Source of the DNA: Chinchilla lanigera
Taxonomy: Eukaryota; Chordata; Mammalia; Rodentia; Chinchillidae
DNA length: 64,000 nucleotides
Direction: 5' to 3'
Assembly: GCF_000276665.1 (NCBI RefSeq)
Contig: NW_004955517.1
Span: 4,202,701 to 4,266,700 of the forward strand
Every line of letters begins with the position of its first letter. Within the stretch, counting starts at the first letter, position 1. The notes beneath the pieces were generated by a model. It was given only the letters and a program-made list of their open reading frames with translations. It was not told where the DNA came from and made no database searches. The position numbers and the translations under genes were made by a program. Positions 10,530-22,263 of the stretch are shown here, one piece after another.

Positions 10530-11880
10530 ACGATGACAACGATGGCAACGAGAGGAGGAAAAGCTGCGGCGCTGTAACAGCTATCCACACCTTCGTACAA
10601 CTGTTGCCATTGTAGTTTCTACTTCGTTGTTGGCAACACGAGCGCTCTCTGTGCTTAGTGTGTGAAACCTGCAGTGCAAGCTGAAGGCTCCGCCGCCAAT
10701 GACCCACAATTGCTGAGCGCACACTGGTGACTCCTGGTCACCCTCCCAGCTCTGTGCTGCTCAGAACAGAGCCATCAGCACCCGAGACACTGTAAGAAAC
10801 GCCAGACCTTGGTCCTGCCAGCCCTCGGAGGGGCCCGCTGTCCGTGCGGGAGCAAAGCCTCTTCTCGGGACACTGGGCTGAGCAAGGCTGGGGAGCCCCT
10901 GACCTGGCTGACTTCCCCTCTGAGGGAGAAGACTTCCAGCCTTTGACAGGAAAGGAATGCTCATCAGAAAAAATGCACTTGGTGTGCGCCTGTGTGCATG
11001 AGTGTAGCTAAGGATCTTAGGCTGAAGATGTGCAGGATTTGTGTGACCATTTAAACTGCAACCACTTACAAAATGGACACCATCCCTAGGCTGGTGGGCT
11101 GTACGGGTTGGGGGCTTGGCTGGCTGCTCCGGCCGGCGCTTCTGCAGCCACACAGCCAGCATGCAGCGTTCCACTTCTGTGGCCTCCTCTGCAAAATAGA
11201 GGGGACAGAGCTCTGCCTCAGTGGGGCTGTGGGGATGACAAACACCAAATGGCAGCGTGGACCCAAAGCGAGTGGCACAGCCACGCACCAGGCTGGACAA
11301 ACACCCCTGCTGCCGGCGGCACTGTCTCCTGCAGACTTCTTGTTCCCACAGCTCATGCTCCTGTGACAGACTCCGAACTACATCACGTGCCAGATTTTAC
11401 ATTTATTCTTTTGGCCCGGTGTTCCTGGGATAAGTCCCTTCTGAGACACTGGAAGTAGCCTCATGAAAAGTAGGAAGTCTCCCAATTATTCTTCAGAAAC
11501 TCACAGTGGTGCTCGCTATCGAAGGTAATTTTATACACAGCTCAGCGTAAGCCCCGCAGAGCTCCAGCTCATTAGCACAGCTCTCGGGAGCAAGGTTTGG
11601 TGCGCTACGGATCCCCCTGTTGAGCAGAGTGGTGCCCGCGTCCCATGGCCTCTGCAGACGCCGGTGGAAGTGGGTGCCCACCAGGGATGACCTGCATGCA
11701 GCCAGGATGCTGCTCTCTGCCCTCACCCGGGAGCCTGGCGATACTCAGGCTACTCCATCACAGTGACCTGTACTTTGTAACAGACTTAAGATATGGGTTG
11801 GTGGCATGTGGCTTTTACACTTTGTCAGCGGGGCCCGTACAAAGTGACGGAGTATCCACGAAAAATAAAACCACCCTGCT
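10530..11880. other. Unassigned tract with a GC-richer part at 11090-11340
   Basis: No gene was recognised. The window's longest open frame (179 codons, minus strand, 10761-11300) lies here with other long frames on both strands over the same GC-rich piece. GC-rich DNA has fewer stop codons, and the peptide (Ser/Pro/Arg-rich, no domain) shows no family. I judge it chance. Confidence 0.45.
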
Positions 11881-11883
11881 TGA

Positions 11884-11955
11884 AGGGAGAGTTGCTCAGT
11901 GGTAGAGCTTAGCATGGATGAGACCCTGGTTTCAATACCCAGCTCCAAATACTGT
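11884..11955 (+). repeat. ID-like SINE
   Basis: The tRNA-like start 'gttgctcagtggtagagctt' (A-box region) is followed by 'ccctggtttcaatacccagc' (B-box region) and an A-rich end. Confidence 0.65.
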
Positions 11956-12093
11956 AAAACAACAGAAAACATAGGACAGTGGATTTTATGTCAGACTGAT
12001 TGGGCTACGGAGTGCCCCGGAATTTGGTCTAACATTATTCTGAGTGTGTCTGTAAGGGTGTTTTTAGACAAAGTTAGTTTTTGAATCTGTAAA

Positions 12094-12268
12094 CTGGGCT
12101 TGGTGGTTCACGCCTTTAATCCCCGGTATTTGTGAGGCTGAGACATGAGGATCACGTCTGAGGGCATCCAGCAGCTTAGTAACCACCCTGTCTCCAAGTA
12201 AAAAGGGGAGGTGGGGGAGGAGTTATAGCTTTGTGCTCCCTGCGTTCAATCCCTAATACTGGAGGAGG
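12094..12268 (+). repeat. B1-dID dimeric SINE nested in an older repeat
   Basis: The B1 half 'gggcttggtggttcacgcct' through 'aaccaccctgtctcc' is followed by an ID-like half ending 'gcgttcaatccctaatact'. It interrupts the composite repeat, so it is younger than its host. Confidence 0.7.
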
Positions 12269-12540
12269 GAAGCTGAACCAATAGCCCAGGAAAACAGATG
12301 GTCTCTGCGCTACTGGTGAGCCTCACCTAATCAGCAGAAGGTTTCAGTGAGATAAAAAGGGTGACCTGCCCACAGTAAGAGGTGTGGTGGACTGACAACT
12401 GGTGGTCAACCTGTAACACCCAGCTGAACTGAACCAGTGTGGTGCTGGGTGTGGGAGGCCCAGCTGAGGTTTGTTGCCGGCAGCGTAAGAGGCAGCACTG
12501 GAGAAGCAACACTTTAGAAGCTGTCAGGAGCTGTTGGTTT

Positions 12541-12822
12541 TCCTGGAGAAGCTTGTCATGTTGACTTTCCTGATGAATTCTGCTATTCTCATCATCAGAA
12601 GAGCTCGGGACCTTGTTGTCACTGAGAAGAGCTACTGTCCACTTTGGGGGAGCTCTGGTCCTGACAGTGCACTGTTCAATCTCCTGGAGAAGCTTGTCGC
12701 ACTGGCTTTCCTGACACAGACTTGGCTGTTATCATCATCAGAGGAGCTGGGGACCTCGCCGTCACTGAGGATGGCTGTGGTACCTTTCGGGAGAGCTCTG
12801 GTTCTTACTTTGATCTGCTCCA
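12541..12822 (+). repeat. Two-copy 141-bp tandem duplication
   Basis: Both copies start 'tcctggagaagcttgtc' (12541 and 12682). They share in order 'ctttcctga', 'atcatcag(a)agagct', 'ggacct', 'gtcactgag' and 'ggagagctctggt' or close variants. The copies have diverged by many substitutions, so the duplication is old. Confidence 0.8.
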
Positions 12823-13439
12823 GTGCAGATCCCTCAGCCTGCTAACACAGAGCCTTCATCCTGCTGGCACAGACTTTCTAGCTCTCACCACTGACCTTCC
12901 AGCCTTCCCAATGCAGATCCATGAAACAGTCCTGCATGAGATGCTGTGGGCTCTTGGCCTCCAGCTGGACTCGTGGGGGGCACTGCCATGGGCTCTAGGT
13001 CTTCAGCTGGATTCATGCAAGACATTACCATAGGATCCAGGCCCTTAGCTGGATTCTTTGGTCTTTGGTGTGGAGAGATTTCCTGCACTCTTTTTGCACA
13101 TGACTCTTCGGGTGACTATTATAAAATAACCTTGTAAAGTATGTGTCCTGTTACCCCCTTGCAAACCCTATGAGAAGTCATTCCTCCGGCCTGCCCTTAA
13201 GCTGTGAGATCTTTCTTCCTGCCTTCAGACTGAATAAAGAACCAGCTCTGCTTGGAGCCTCCTAACCTTCAACTAGAACTATACCTTAGTGCTCTAAGGG
13301 ACCTGTGGGCCATTCCTTATACTAATCTCTGTCTCTACATACCAAACTAATACAGGTGCTAGTCATTCCTTGAATCTAATTATAATGTGTAAACTAAGTT
13401 TTATTTTTCCCTTTATTAACAGCACGTAACCATGAACAG

Positions 13440-13760
13440 CTATATATATGCTTTATAAACTATGCAATATCTGTGTTGTGGAATACTACACAGCAGTTAA
13501 CAATGATGAGACTACTGAATAACCTCTGCAGACGTTCAAGAACTATTAAGTAGGAAATAAACTATGCAAACAATATGAATATGCCATCTATATAACATGA
13601 AAATGAGTTATTTCCCCATAGGTAAATGTAACAGTAAACACACAGCTCGTAAGTTATCTCTGAGAAGGGTTTGGAATGAGTGGCTTGAATAGCCGCTGTA
13701 TTTTTAGACTTTTTCAAACAGCAATGTATCCAGATACTGCTGCTGTAAATTGACAACTCA
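13440..13760 (+). repeat. L1M-type LINE 3' fragment
   Basis: 'tgtgttgtggaatactacac', 'agcagttaacaatgatgaga' and 'atgccatctatataac' follow the order of an old L1 3' region ('ggaatactatacagcaatgaaaatga..', '..ccatttatataaagtt'). Open reading is lost. Confidence 0.5.
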
Positions 13761-13764
13761 GAAA

Positions 13765-14520
13765 TATTAATATACTAGCACAGTAGGATCCAAACCAAGG
13801 AGACGCCGCGAATGTGGTTTCTAGACTCATTCTTCAAAGCGAGGAACAGTCTTCACTGTCTCATAGCTTCGCAGCTACTGTGTCACCACAAGGAAAACAG
13901 GTCAGAGCCTTAACAACTGAAGATGCAGCTCGTACTGGGCGCTGACGCACTGGGACCGACTCGGGGCATCCTGTTTCTCCCAGGTGTCTTACAGAATTTA
14001 AAAAGAAAAACCCAGGTAGCCCCAGTTCTTAAAGCTCTCCTCAACTCGGAGGGCCCAGAGCGAGTCAGAGCACCAACAGCCAGCAGACTGCAAGCACTGA
14101 ATTATGCCCACCCTCCAGCACCATCCCTTTTTCGACCTGAGGTGGTCAGACTCCCTCTTTAGCAACAGCACTGTGCCTTAAGGCACGGACGAGCCACGGG
14201 AAGAGAGGCAGAAGGGGAGGTCTGGAAATAGCAAGGGGGAGGCACTTGTGTGTTGCTGCAGTCCTGCAAGCTACTTAGACAAAAGTCCAAAGGCAGGGAA
14301 GAGGGAAGAACAGGGCAACCCGAGCGGGGTACCACGCTGCGGAAGCACTTGACGAAGGAGCGGGGCACCAGGTCCATTCAGTCGTCAGGGTCAGCACCTC
14401 ATGAGCCGCTACTGTGCAGCTGTAGGCTGTGACGGTGACAGGTTCACCTGACCCGGTGACAAAACACAAACCTAGGCCTCCCGGCAGCCTGCCCTCACAC
14501 TAAGCCTATGCAACAAAAAG
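13765..14520. other. Unassigned non-coding tract
   Basis: Nothing was recognised. Frames on both strands between 13920 and 14470 overlap and show no motif. Confidence 0.4.
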
Positions 14521-14645
14521 GACTCCTGTTCCCTTAGTGTGCCCTCTGTAAAAAGGGTATAGCTACTGTACCCACCACTCAGGATTGCTGAGGCTCCGCA
14601 TCAGTCACTGCAGCTTCCTGCCCCTGCCACTGTCTGACATCGTGC
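14520..14645 (+). repeat. MIR SINE fragment
   Basis: 'ctctgtaaaaagggtatagc', 'tactgtacccaccactcagg' and 'attgctgaggctccgcatca' match the MIR stretch 'ctgtaaaatggggataatagtacctacctcatagggttgttgtgagg..' in order. Confidence 0.6.
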
Positions 14646-14649
14646 CAGG

Positions 14650-15890
14650 TAACTGTTGTAGAGCCCTGTCCCGGGCACTGTAAGCTGTCTAGCACCACCC
14701 TTGGTCTCTAACTCCGGGATCCCCCCAGTGTACCAGCGAAAACTGTCTCCGAAATGAGCATGCTCGCTACTTCTTGGTGATAAAGCCATGACAGTGACTG
14801 CACATGGTATCTTTTTTTCTCCTTTAAATATCCTTATTGGGCAACTTTGAGACTTTGCTAGTTCACAACAGCTCTCCATGTTTATTTCAGGCTAAGCCGC
14901 GAAATCCAGCCCTGAAACCACTACCAAAATAATATCCTCGAACAAAGGAAACAGAACGTAGAAGCAGGATCTACCCACCCGGCAGCAGCTCCTTCCCCAG
15001 GATCCAAAGCCCATGAGGCTGTGCTCTCACCGCCTCCTCTCCACCTTCGCATTTCCCACGGCTCCTTCACACCCACCCAGAGTCCCCACTAACTCAACTG
15101 AGCCCTCAGGTGACCCAGACGCCGCTTCTTAGTATCACCGGGGTGTGCGGCCATTAATGCGTGATGAGCCCCAAAGCCCTTCCACACAGATGTATGAGCA
15201 CTGTCAACTGCGCCCCGCAGTGCCGGCCGCCTGCGCCACACCAGGCAAGCTGGTGCCTTCTCGGCAAGGCTGCTGGGTCAGAGCAGGAGTTCGCAGGTCT
15301 GCCTGAGGGAGGACCAGGAGAACTGCAGGGCAGGTGGCAGAACTGTCACATCCTGGTAACCAGGAGCAGGGGTCCCGCAGAAGCGACTGCCTGTGGGGAA
15401 GGAGCTGGGTATAGATCCCACCAGAATGACTGCCGCTCACTGCAGAAAACGCATCAATAATTCAGCAAGCGGGGGACGGGAACAAACAGACTTTATTACC
15501 TGGGCTTTATTCGCTTTTCGTTTCTGTTTCTTTCTATCCAGGGGGCACCAGGCAGGGAATGAGGACTTACTCAGAGGAGCTTAACTTGAAAACAGTCACC
15601 CTGAGTTTCTACCACAGCACTGCGAAGGTAATTTATCCTAAGAGCGGCAGCTCTCAAAGGGACAGGGCACACCCTTCCCAGGGACATGCAGCAAAGCCTG
15701 GAGACATTTTTCACTGGCACACTGAGGATCCAATAGTGAGAGATCGAACAGTTAGGGACCAAGACAGCACTAAACATCTTACAAGGCCCAGGACAGGACA
15801 GCCCTCTGCAACAATTATCCGGCACGAATGTCAGACAACGCCAAGGCCAAGAAACTGCAATGACTCATGTGGAGCCTCAGCAATTCTGAA
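14650..15890. other. Unassigned non-coding tract
   Basis: No gene was recognised. A 122-codon frame (15559-15927) has no domain, signal or repeat pattern and is not called. Confidence 0.4.
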
Positions 15891-15892
15891 CG

Positions 15893-16000
15893 GCAGGAAC
15901 AGTCCTCTCTACAGATGGACAAACTGAGGCAGATTTTTCAATGGCACATGGTGATATAAGACAGGTATAATGATACACCGGCCTCCCATCCACCCACCCC
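15893..16000 (+). repeat. MIR fragment, probable
   Basis: 'ctacagatggacaaactgag' followed by 'gcagatttttcaatggcaca' recalls MIR '..cagatgaggaaactgaggc..'. Short and degraded. Confidence 0.4.
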
Positions 16001-16179
16001 ACGTCACAAGTGAGGCACAGGGCAGGAGCATCTCCACGGCATCCCTAGGCCGCAAACCCATCAGACAAGCAGAGCATGGGAAAAGACGGCCATACTCCCT
16101 CAAACCTGTGGAATATCATAGATAGTACTTCTGGCTTCTGAATTTGCATCACTCAACCATTACTACCAAGACTATTTTT

Positions 16180-16262
16180 TTAAAAACTGGGAGGCTGAGA
16201 CAGGAGGATCCCAAGTTTGAGCCCAGCCCAGAAAACTTAGCAAGATCCTGTTTCAAAATATA
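16180..16262 (+). repeat. B1 half of a split B1-dID
   Basis: 'gggaggctgagacaggagga', 'tttgagcccagcccag' and 'cttagcaagatcctgtttca' form the 3' part of a B1, with an A-rich linker after it. The matching ID half is about 460 bases further on, at about 16727. Confidence 0.65.
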
Positions 16263-16270
16263 AAAGGACT

Positions 16271-16640
16271 AATGCTTAAAATTTTTATATTCTGACCAAT
16301 TTTGCATGCTTGTATCCAGTAATCTAAGCAACTGATTTGAAGACCACAATATGCAATGGAACAACCACTGGTGAATTCCTACTATCTTGTCTAGTGAAAC
16401 TCTGTATTGTCTCTAATGTTTTATCTAATAGTTATTCTTGTATTCTCTGTAATGCTTTAAACAATCTTCCATTCTTACATCTGGTAATCTGAGCAATGTA
16501 GTTAAAGATAACAATATGTAATACAACAAACACTGTTAATTCCTATCATTTTGCTTTGAAACTCTGTATCACTTTTAATGTTCTTGCTTTGTTTTGTTTA
16601 TGTTTGTGATGTTGGTATGCTGCTATTGTTTTTTATTATT
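16271..16640. repeat. Tandem duplication, unit about 162-165 bp
   Basis: 'gtaatctaagcaa' near 16318 is repeated as 'gtaatctgagcaa' near 16483. 'acaatatgcaat' recurs as 'acaatatgtaat', 'ttcctactatc' as 'ttcctatcatt', and 'gaaactctgtat' (16396) as the same string (16558). A third partial unit is suggested by 'ttattctct' near 16634. The copies are diverged. The unit matches no family I know. Confidence 0.75.
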
Positions 16641-16654
16641 CTCTTTAAAATTTA

Positions 16655-16722
16655 AAAAAATTATATATATATATAAGGAAGGAAGGAAGGGAGGGAGGGA
16701 GGAAGAAAAGAGAAAAAGAAAA
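16655..16722. repeat. (TA)n followed by (GGAA)n/(GGGA)n simple repeat
   Basis: Alternating TA leads into purine tetramers and an A/G-rich tail. Confidence 0.85.
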
Positions 16723-16726
16723 ACAA

Positions 16727-16760
16727 AATAGACCCTGGGTTGAATCTCTAGTAGAAGAAA
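16727..16760 (+). repeat. ID half of a split B1-dID
   Basis: 'agaccctgggttgaatctct' matches the B-box side of the ID-related half ('ccctgggttcaatccctggtac'). With 16180-16262 it looks like one dimer opened by a later insertion. Confidence 0.45.
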
Positions 16761-17129
16761 GAAAGGTGGAAAGAATGGGGTGCGAAGGGGGTGGGAACCA
16801 TGTCTGCTAAGGGATAAAAAGCTACTTTCCCATCACCAGTCTTGCAGAACTTGACATTCCTGTGGAACCTTCTTCACAACCTTCTAAACTCAAGACACAC
16901 TGATAAGACACTGCTTTCTACCATCATTTCTGCTTTACCCAAAGCGTCAGTCTGAAAGTGACACAGTGTAATGATCTGGTACCTGGATGACAGGGTACCC
17001 AGAAATTGGCAAGACACATCCGAGGGTGTCATTCCATCCAACTTGACAGAAACCCTACAGCTCTACCACCTGAGAAGAAAGTCGCGTGTTTCAGTAACAG
17101 GCAGCACCAGAGGGTATTGGTAATGTCCC

Positions 17130-17245
17130 AAAGCTCTGGGGATGCACAGCCAGGGTTCAAGTGCAACCTCTGCACCATTTCACAGCTCTTGATGGCACGT
17201 GTCCAAGAGAACAGCGGGCAGAGAGACACCCAGAGGCACGTGCTC
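17130..17245 (+). repeat. MIR 5' fragment
   Basis: 'agccagggttcaagtgcaac', 'ctctgcaccatttcacagct' and the following 'cacgtgtccaag' match the MIR 5' half ('..tgggttcgaatcccggctctgccacttactagctgtgtgacc..'). Confidence 0.55.
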
Positions 17246-17249
17246 TTAC

Positions 17250-20200
17250 AGCTCAATCTTCTGGAAAACCTAAAATCACGAAGAGCTCAAACATTTACCA
17301 GTAGGAAAATGTGGCCTTCACGTAGTTTTGCAATCAATGAACACTACAAAGAACCTGCACCGCATCATGAGTGACTCCCACAGATAACTATGTTGCCAAA
17401 CTGTGCTGTACTGTAAGGTTTTACGGAGAATATCTGAAGTTCGAAGGGCAGTACTGCCCACGACTAATGAAATCACACAGTGATTACCTGGTAGGTGCAG
17501 AGGTGGGGACAAATGACCCAGGTGCCGGGAACATGGGCAATGCTCTGTCCTAATCTAGATGAACGTCACTCTGCTGAAGCAGTGACACACCTGTATGAAC
17601 GCAGCCAGCCACAGACTTCAGACTGGTGCACTGTATGATAGACACATACCGGTGTGTTTTAACTCAACTGTAAAATAATTCAATTTTTTAAAGAAAAGTA
17701 AAACAGAAAAAATGGAACTTTGCCACTTATTAGTCAAGAAACTTGAGGCTAGATATTTTACTTCCAAGGATTCAAATTCTTCTCCAAAGATGAAGATAAT
17801 AATCCTTATCCTCACCAAGCTACAATAAACATTAAACAAGATTCAAGGCGGGATTAAATCTTACCACGATGTCTCAAAGCCCTGTAGAGCAGAAAGGAAG
17901 GAAGGCTATTGTTTTGGATCAGATTTCTGATCACACCCCAAGCAGCCCACGTCAAAATGGAGCCATTCATGCTAAGTGGCACATAATCAAGTGGAGCCAT
18001 TAAACAAGCAGACAGATCTAAAACTACAAGAGTTCTTGTAGTAAACAGGAATTTCAGGCTTCTGGAGCTGGTAGAATGAGGAAGATCCCCCCTCTCCTGC
18101 TCCGGTTTGAACCCGTACCAGAAAAGGAACCTGAAGAAATCTGATGTTAAATAACCAGCTTTCTCCCATCGTTCTATTTTCTCCTTCAGACCCACTGCCC
18201 AGTGGGAGCCCTCACTCTCTCACTGAATTATGAATAAAAGGCAATTATATCTGTAACTAAACCTGCTGTCATTTTGTCTTTTGACAGCACATAGGCTGCT
18301 ATTATTTCTATCATCGTTATTATGAAAATAATTCTTAGAGATATTTCTGTACTTCCTTCTTTGTTCATTAACACATTGTAGAGGTAAGAATTAAGCCACA
18401 GAATATGGGCTTTACTCACCACCCCCTTTGGTTACAGAAAGCAATAAATATTCTTATTACAATAGCATGAAATTAGAGATGCAACAGAAATAAGAAAAGG
18501 TGACCCGGGCCTCCCCAAAGTCGGACCTACTGGAGATCTGAAAATGAAGCAGCACTCGCCCGGCAGCATCCCTGTGCCCTGCCTCCTACGTGATGCTGAG
18601 GAGCTGTCAGATACCTTGTTAGCAGCGGGTGCCAATGTGAGAAGTATCACACTGCTATTCTGCATGTCCCAACAAGACCACAAGGAAACACCGTCCCCAG
18701 TGAATCAGAGCACCCAGCAGGCCACCTGATTAATCACCAGAGGAAAAGGAGAGCTCCGCACGCAGGGAGAAACGCGGAGGGAGCAGTATGCAGAGCATGG
18801 GGGGGGGGGGCAAGCAAGCGGGGAAGGAGGGGAGCGCAACCATTAAACTTCCCACTGCACCCGTTTCCAGAAAACCAGGGGCCTCTCCGGGCCTGTCTGC
18901 TTTCACCTCCTCACTAACTGCTCGGACTCCTTACATATGGCAGGACCTCCTGACCCGGATGGAGGCAAAGCTTGCTGCTGCAGCTGAAGGGACAGGGACG
19001 CAGTCTGTCTCTAGTCGGAGTCATTAGCAGGTTTCACGTGTACTTCCTGCAGAGTATGAAAGTAACACATCTCGTACGTGGGGAGGTGCGCACACACAGA
19101 GTGAGCACGCTACTGCTGAGCCCAAGGGTGAGAAAACCCAAAGGTCCGAACTGTGAACATCACTGGAAGCACGCAGACTTCACCCTCCAAAGACGGTCAA
19201 GTTCACTTCGCCATCTTCCAAGTACGTAGTCGTACCCCTACTGAAGGATCAGGGCAATACGAGGTAAATTAAACAGAAATATGTTACAATGGGTAATAAA
19301 AGCAGGCCACCAGGGAATTCACTGAGCCCAATTTAGTTATAAATTTTCTTTAAAGTTAAGCTAAATAGAAAGAAAAGGCACTTCACTACAAGCTCTTAGG
19401 CCTCTGCTGAATTACTTTAATACTCATTTCCATTGAGGCAGGGCTATGAGAGTCTCCGTGCTGAACATTCTCAGCAACTTTATCTGCCAATCTATTTACT
19501 CAAAGGTATCTAAAAAGAAAATGGATGTGGATGAAATAAGTTTGCCTTTCTGTATGAGAAAAATCTCACATCCACAGGTTTATAATAGGGTCTCCCAGCA
19601 TGAATTCAGCAAAGCATGAGTCAACTTATTTCTTGGTTGAAGAGTCAAGTCATACCAGCATATGGAAATCCTTGAGGGGTGGAAAGCGGCAGGAGACACT
19701 GGGTAGGAAAACTCTGAAGGTGTGCAGAGCCTCCCCCTCACTAAGTAAGAATGACTCCATCTGCGAACCACACACACGAACCCAGAGTTCCAAGGTCTTC
19801 TGCCTTAGAGATCAAGTGCCCTGAACACTACACTGAAACATTTGTTCTTGAAAACCTGAAAAGTTATTTCAAAAGCAGCCACTCTAAGATTGAGTCTCCT
19901 TTTGTATTTAACCTTATTTTCTTGGAGCTTTTCAAGTGTTTCAGTTTTATGCAAATCATTCTTTGGGGCTCCTTTGTCATCCCAGCATTTTCCTGTTCTG
20001 AAACTGGCTTCTTTTGTTCACCTTTACTCCAATGAATTCAGACCATCTCCTGTCTTTTGTTTCTCTATAGTAGTAAAACTCTATTGTGATGCAGCAGTAG
20101 ACAATTTAAGCTAAGGTGACAGTCATTTCAGAAAATAAAGTAACTGCGCTTTCATCAGCACCTACCACATGACTGGGGGGGCGGGGGCCTGGGATGCTCA

Positions 20201-20660
20201 CTTTTAGCTCAGAGAAAGATGACAAAGGAACTCAGGCAAAATCAAGTGGCCAGCATTTAATTTTCCTTAATGATGTCTACAGAACAGAGATTCTCAAAGT
20301 GTGGTCCAGAGACCCCTGGCGGGGGAGATACTTTCCAGAGGATCGAGAGAATTTTCCAGAAACTACATGATTTTTACCAGTGAGGGAAAAACAATTCCTT
20401 TTCACAAAAATGTGTCACTTACGTAAACGTGATGGTTTCAGTATTATTTTAAATGACTTAATAGTTTTTATATTTTTCAGTTTCAATATTAATAGCTATA
20501 ACCAACACAGACCAGTTACTGGGGCAGGGGATGGGGTTCCTTCTCAAGGTCTAGGACTGTGAAGGAGATACGAGTTCTAAGGGTCTGTACTATGTCCCAT
20601 AGGACATCTCACCTGCCTGGTTTTGTAAATCGCATTGGTACATAGCTACATTTGTTTGTA
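17250..20660. other. Long tract without a recognised element
   Basis: No gene, RNA or clear repeat. 17850-18200 has an LTR-like feel in minus orientation but matches no consensus I can name. There is a run of about 12 G at 18799-18810. 19850-20120 is AT-rich and unassigned. A minus-strand splice-like pair at 17865-17881 is treated as a finding. Confidence 0.45.
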
Positions 20661-20664
20661 TACT

Positions 20665-21050
20665 GTGTTAGTTACTTTTCTCTCCTTGCTGAGACAAAAT
20701 ACCTGACACCCAAGGTTAAGGAAGCTTTGAAAGGTTTATTAAGCTCACAGTTTATGGAGGTTTCAGTCTGTGACCAGCTGGCTCCAAGGCAGGGTGGCAT
20801 GGCTGAGGGGCAACTGTTCAAGGTGGCAGAAGACAGTAACAACAAGAGCGGAAAGGGGGAAGGCAAGATAAGCCTCTTTTCCTCCTTATATTGTATGCAG
20901 GCTATCCGCCCTGGGGCAGGTGTAGCACTCACAATGTCTCCACACCCTCCTCTAGCACAGCCTCGGGATATTTACAAAGTGAGGACCTGGCCCCCTGCTG
21001 AGTCACTTAGTGACACTGCTAAACTTTCAAGTTGACACAATAAACAGTAC
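20665..21050 (-). repeat. MaLR-type LTR, copy 1 of 3
   Basis: Read on the plus strand it gives 'gttacttttctctccttgct', 'gagacaaaatacctgac', 'ggtttattaagctcacagtt', 'ggtttcagtctgtgaccagc', 'caaggcagggtggcatggc'. This is the reverse complement of the MaLR (MST/MLT1) LTR plan, whose antisense reads '..ggtttaattggctcatggtt..'. Related copies are at 31688-32045 and 43040-43440. No internal retroviral part is nearby, so this is a solo LTR. Confidence 0.6.
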
Positions 21051-21054
21051 CCTA

Positions 21055-22260
21055 CAGCAGTAAGAACATGTCCTCTGTGCCCCAGGATGTAGAACTGCTG
21101 AGTTCCTTAGTTAAGCTTTTAGACCTCAAGCTGATATAATGTATCAACCATAATATATACTATGTGTCTATTTGTGTAAATAAAATTTTATTGGAAGGCA
21201 GCCACATCCATTCATTAAGGGACTATCTCTGATCTGTGTTTCCTTTTGTTTTGTTTTGTTTTGCTACCAGAGCAAAACTGAGTACTTCAAGCAGGGATAG
21301 TTAATCCCTGCAAAACCTAAAGCATCTACTGCCCACCACCGTACCGAAAATGATGATGGTGTTGGGACGATGACAGTAAGCACCCCTAACTTCCACGAAC
21401 TAGCCAAGGGCATGTTGCACGGATTCCTTTTTAGGGGAAGAGAAACTCTCTTTTCTTCCCAACCTTAGACTGTGGCTGAAGCTCCCAACAACAACAGGGT
21501 AACCAGAGAAAAGTCACACAGACCTGTTCAGGTTTTACCTGACAAGGCGACCTTCCCAGGGAAATGATGACCCTGGGAAACGGCTTATGTGTCTTTATGC
21601 TCAGAGGGGCTAAAGAGCGGGCAATCAAGGGGTAACCGGGCTAGGAGACAAAGAAGTACGAGCCCAGGCGCGTGACAAAGGGGACTCGGCAGGGCCAGTC
21701 AGTCTAGGCTCCTCTGGTGTCTCTGTTCTCTGTGGTAACGATGCGCCCCGTGCCCCAGCACAGGGAGGGCACCCCCACCCAGCGTCCTCAGGACAGCAAA
21801 GCCGGGGAAGGAAGCGGGAGGGGACAGAGTGACCACCTACCTGCTTCTGCTGTTTTCTTAAAGGCCAAGGCACCAGACTCTAGGGTAGTGACTCCTACAC
21901 CCCAACAGAAACAACTCTGCCCATCCATCCACGAGGCAGAGCCTATCAGCATCTTCCTCGTATAGAGAAAATAATTAAAAGATCCCAGATACTTTTGGGT
22001 CAAGAGGCTATCTCAGTGGAAAAGGCAACAGGCAAACTCCCAAGCTCAACCACGACCCAACACAAGCAAGAAAAACAAACTTGGCAACCTTTCACAAAAC
22101 TTTCCCCCGCAGGCAAAAGCCAGATAGTCCTTTCTTTGTTGTCCGGAACACACAGGACGGCAGTCACTCCCACTCACGGGTTACTTCTCTCAGTAGCCTA
22201 CACACCGTGCACTTACCCCTCAGGGTGCCTGGCCAGCGTGGGCACAGAAGGAAGTATACA
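21055..22260. other. Unassigned non-coding tract
   Basis: A (TTTTG)n run stands at about 21246-21264. A minus-strand splice-compatible segment near 21536-21609 was examined and rejected as weak. Nothing else was recognised. Confidence 0.4.
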
Positions 22261-22263
22261 CTC

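Larger units (their letters stand above)
11965..13380 (+). repeat. Composite old interspersed repeat with nested B1-dID and internal duplication
   Basis: The left part (to about 12093) has 'tctaacattattctgagtgt' and 'gtctgtaagggtgtttttag', wording of a common mammalian repeat whose copies start 'gtgtcaacttg'. A B1-dID follows, then the same repeat seems to resume with 'aacagatggtctc' and 'acctaatcagcagaagg'. It ends with 'gactgaataaagaaccagct'. It is related to 1-290 and 22595-23035. Element class not assigned. Confidence 0.5.

Noticed and set aside
10761..11300. 179-codon minus-strand open frame, the longest in the window
   Set aside because: It lies in a GC-richer patch where long frames also occur on the other strand. 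The peptide shows no domain, and nothing like a promoter or exon structure supports it.
21536..21609. Minus-strand 73-base exon-like segment with acceptor 'tgattgcccgctctttag' and donor 'tgtcag|gtaaaa'
   Set aside because: The donor is only fair and a frame of 24 codons is open by chance about a third of the time. Nothing else supports it.
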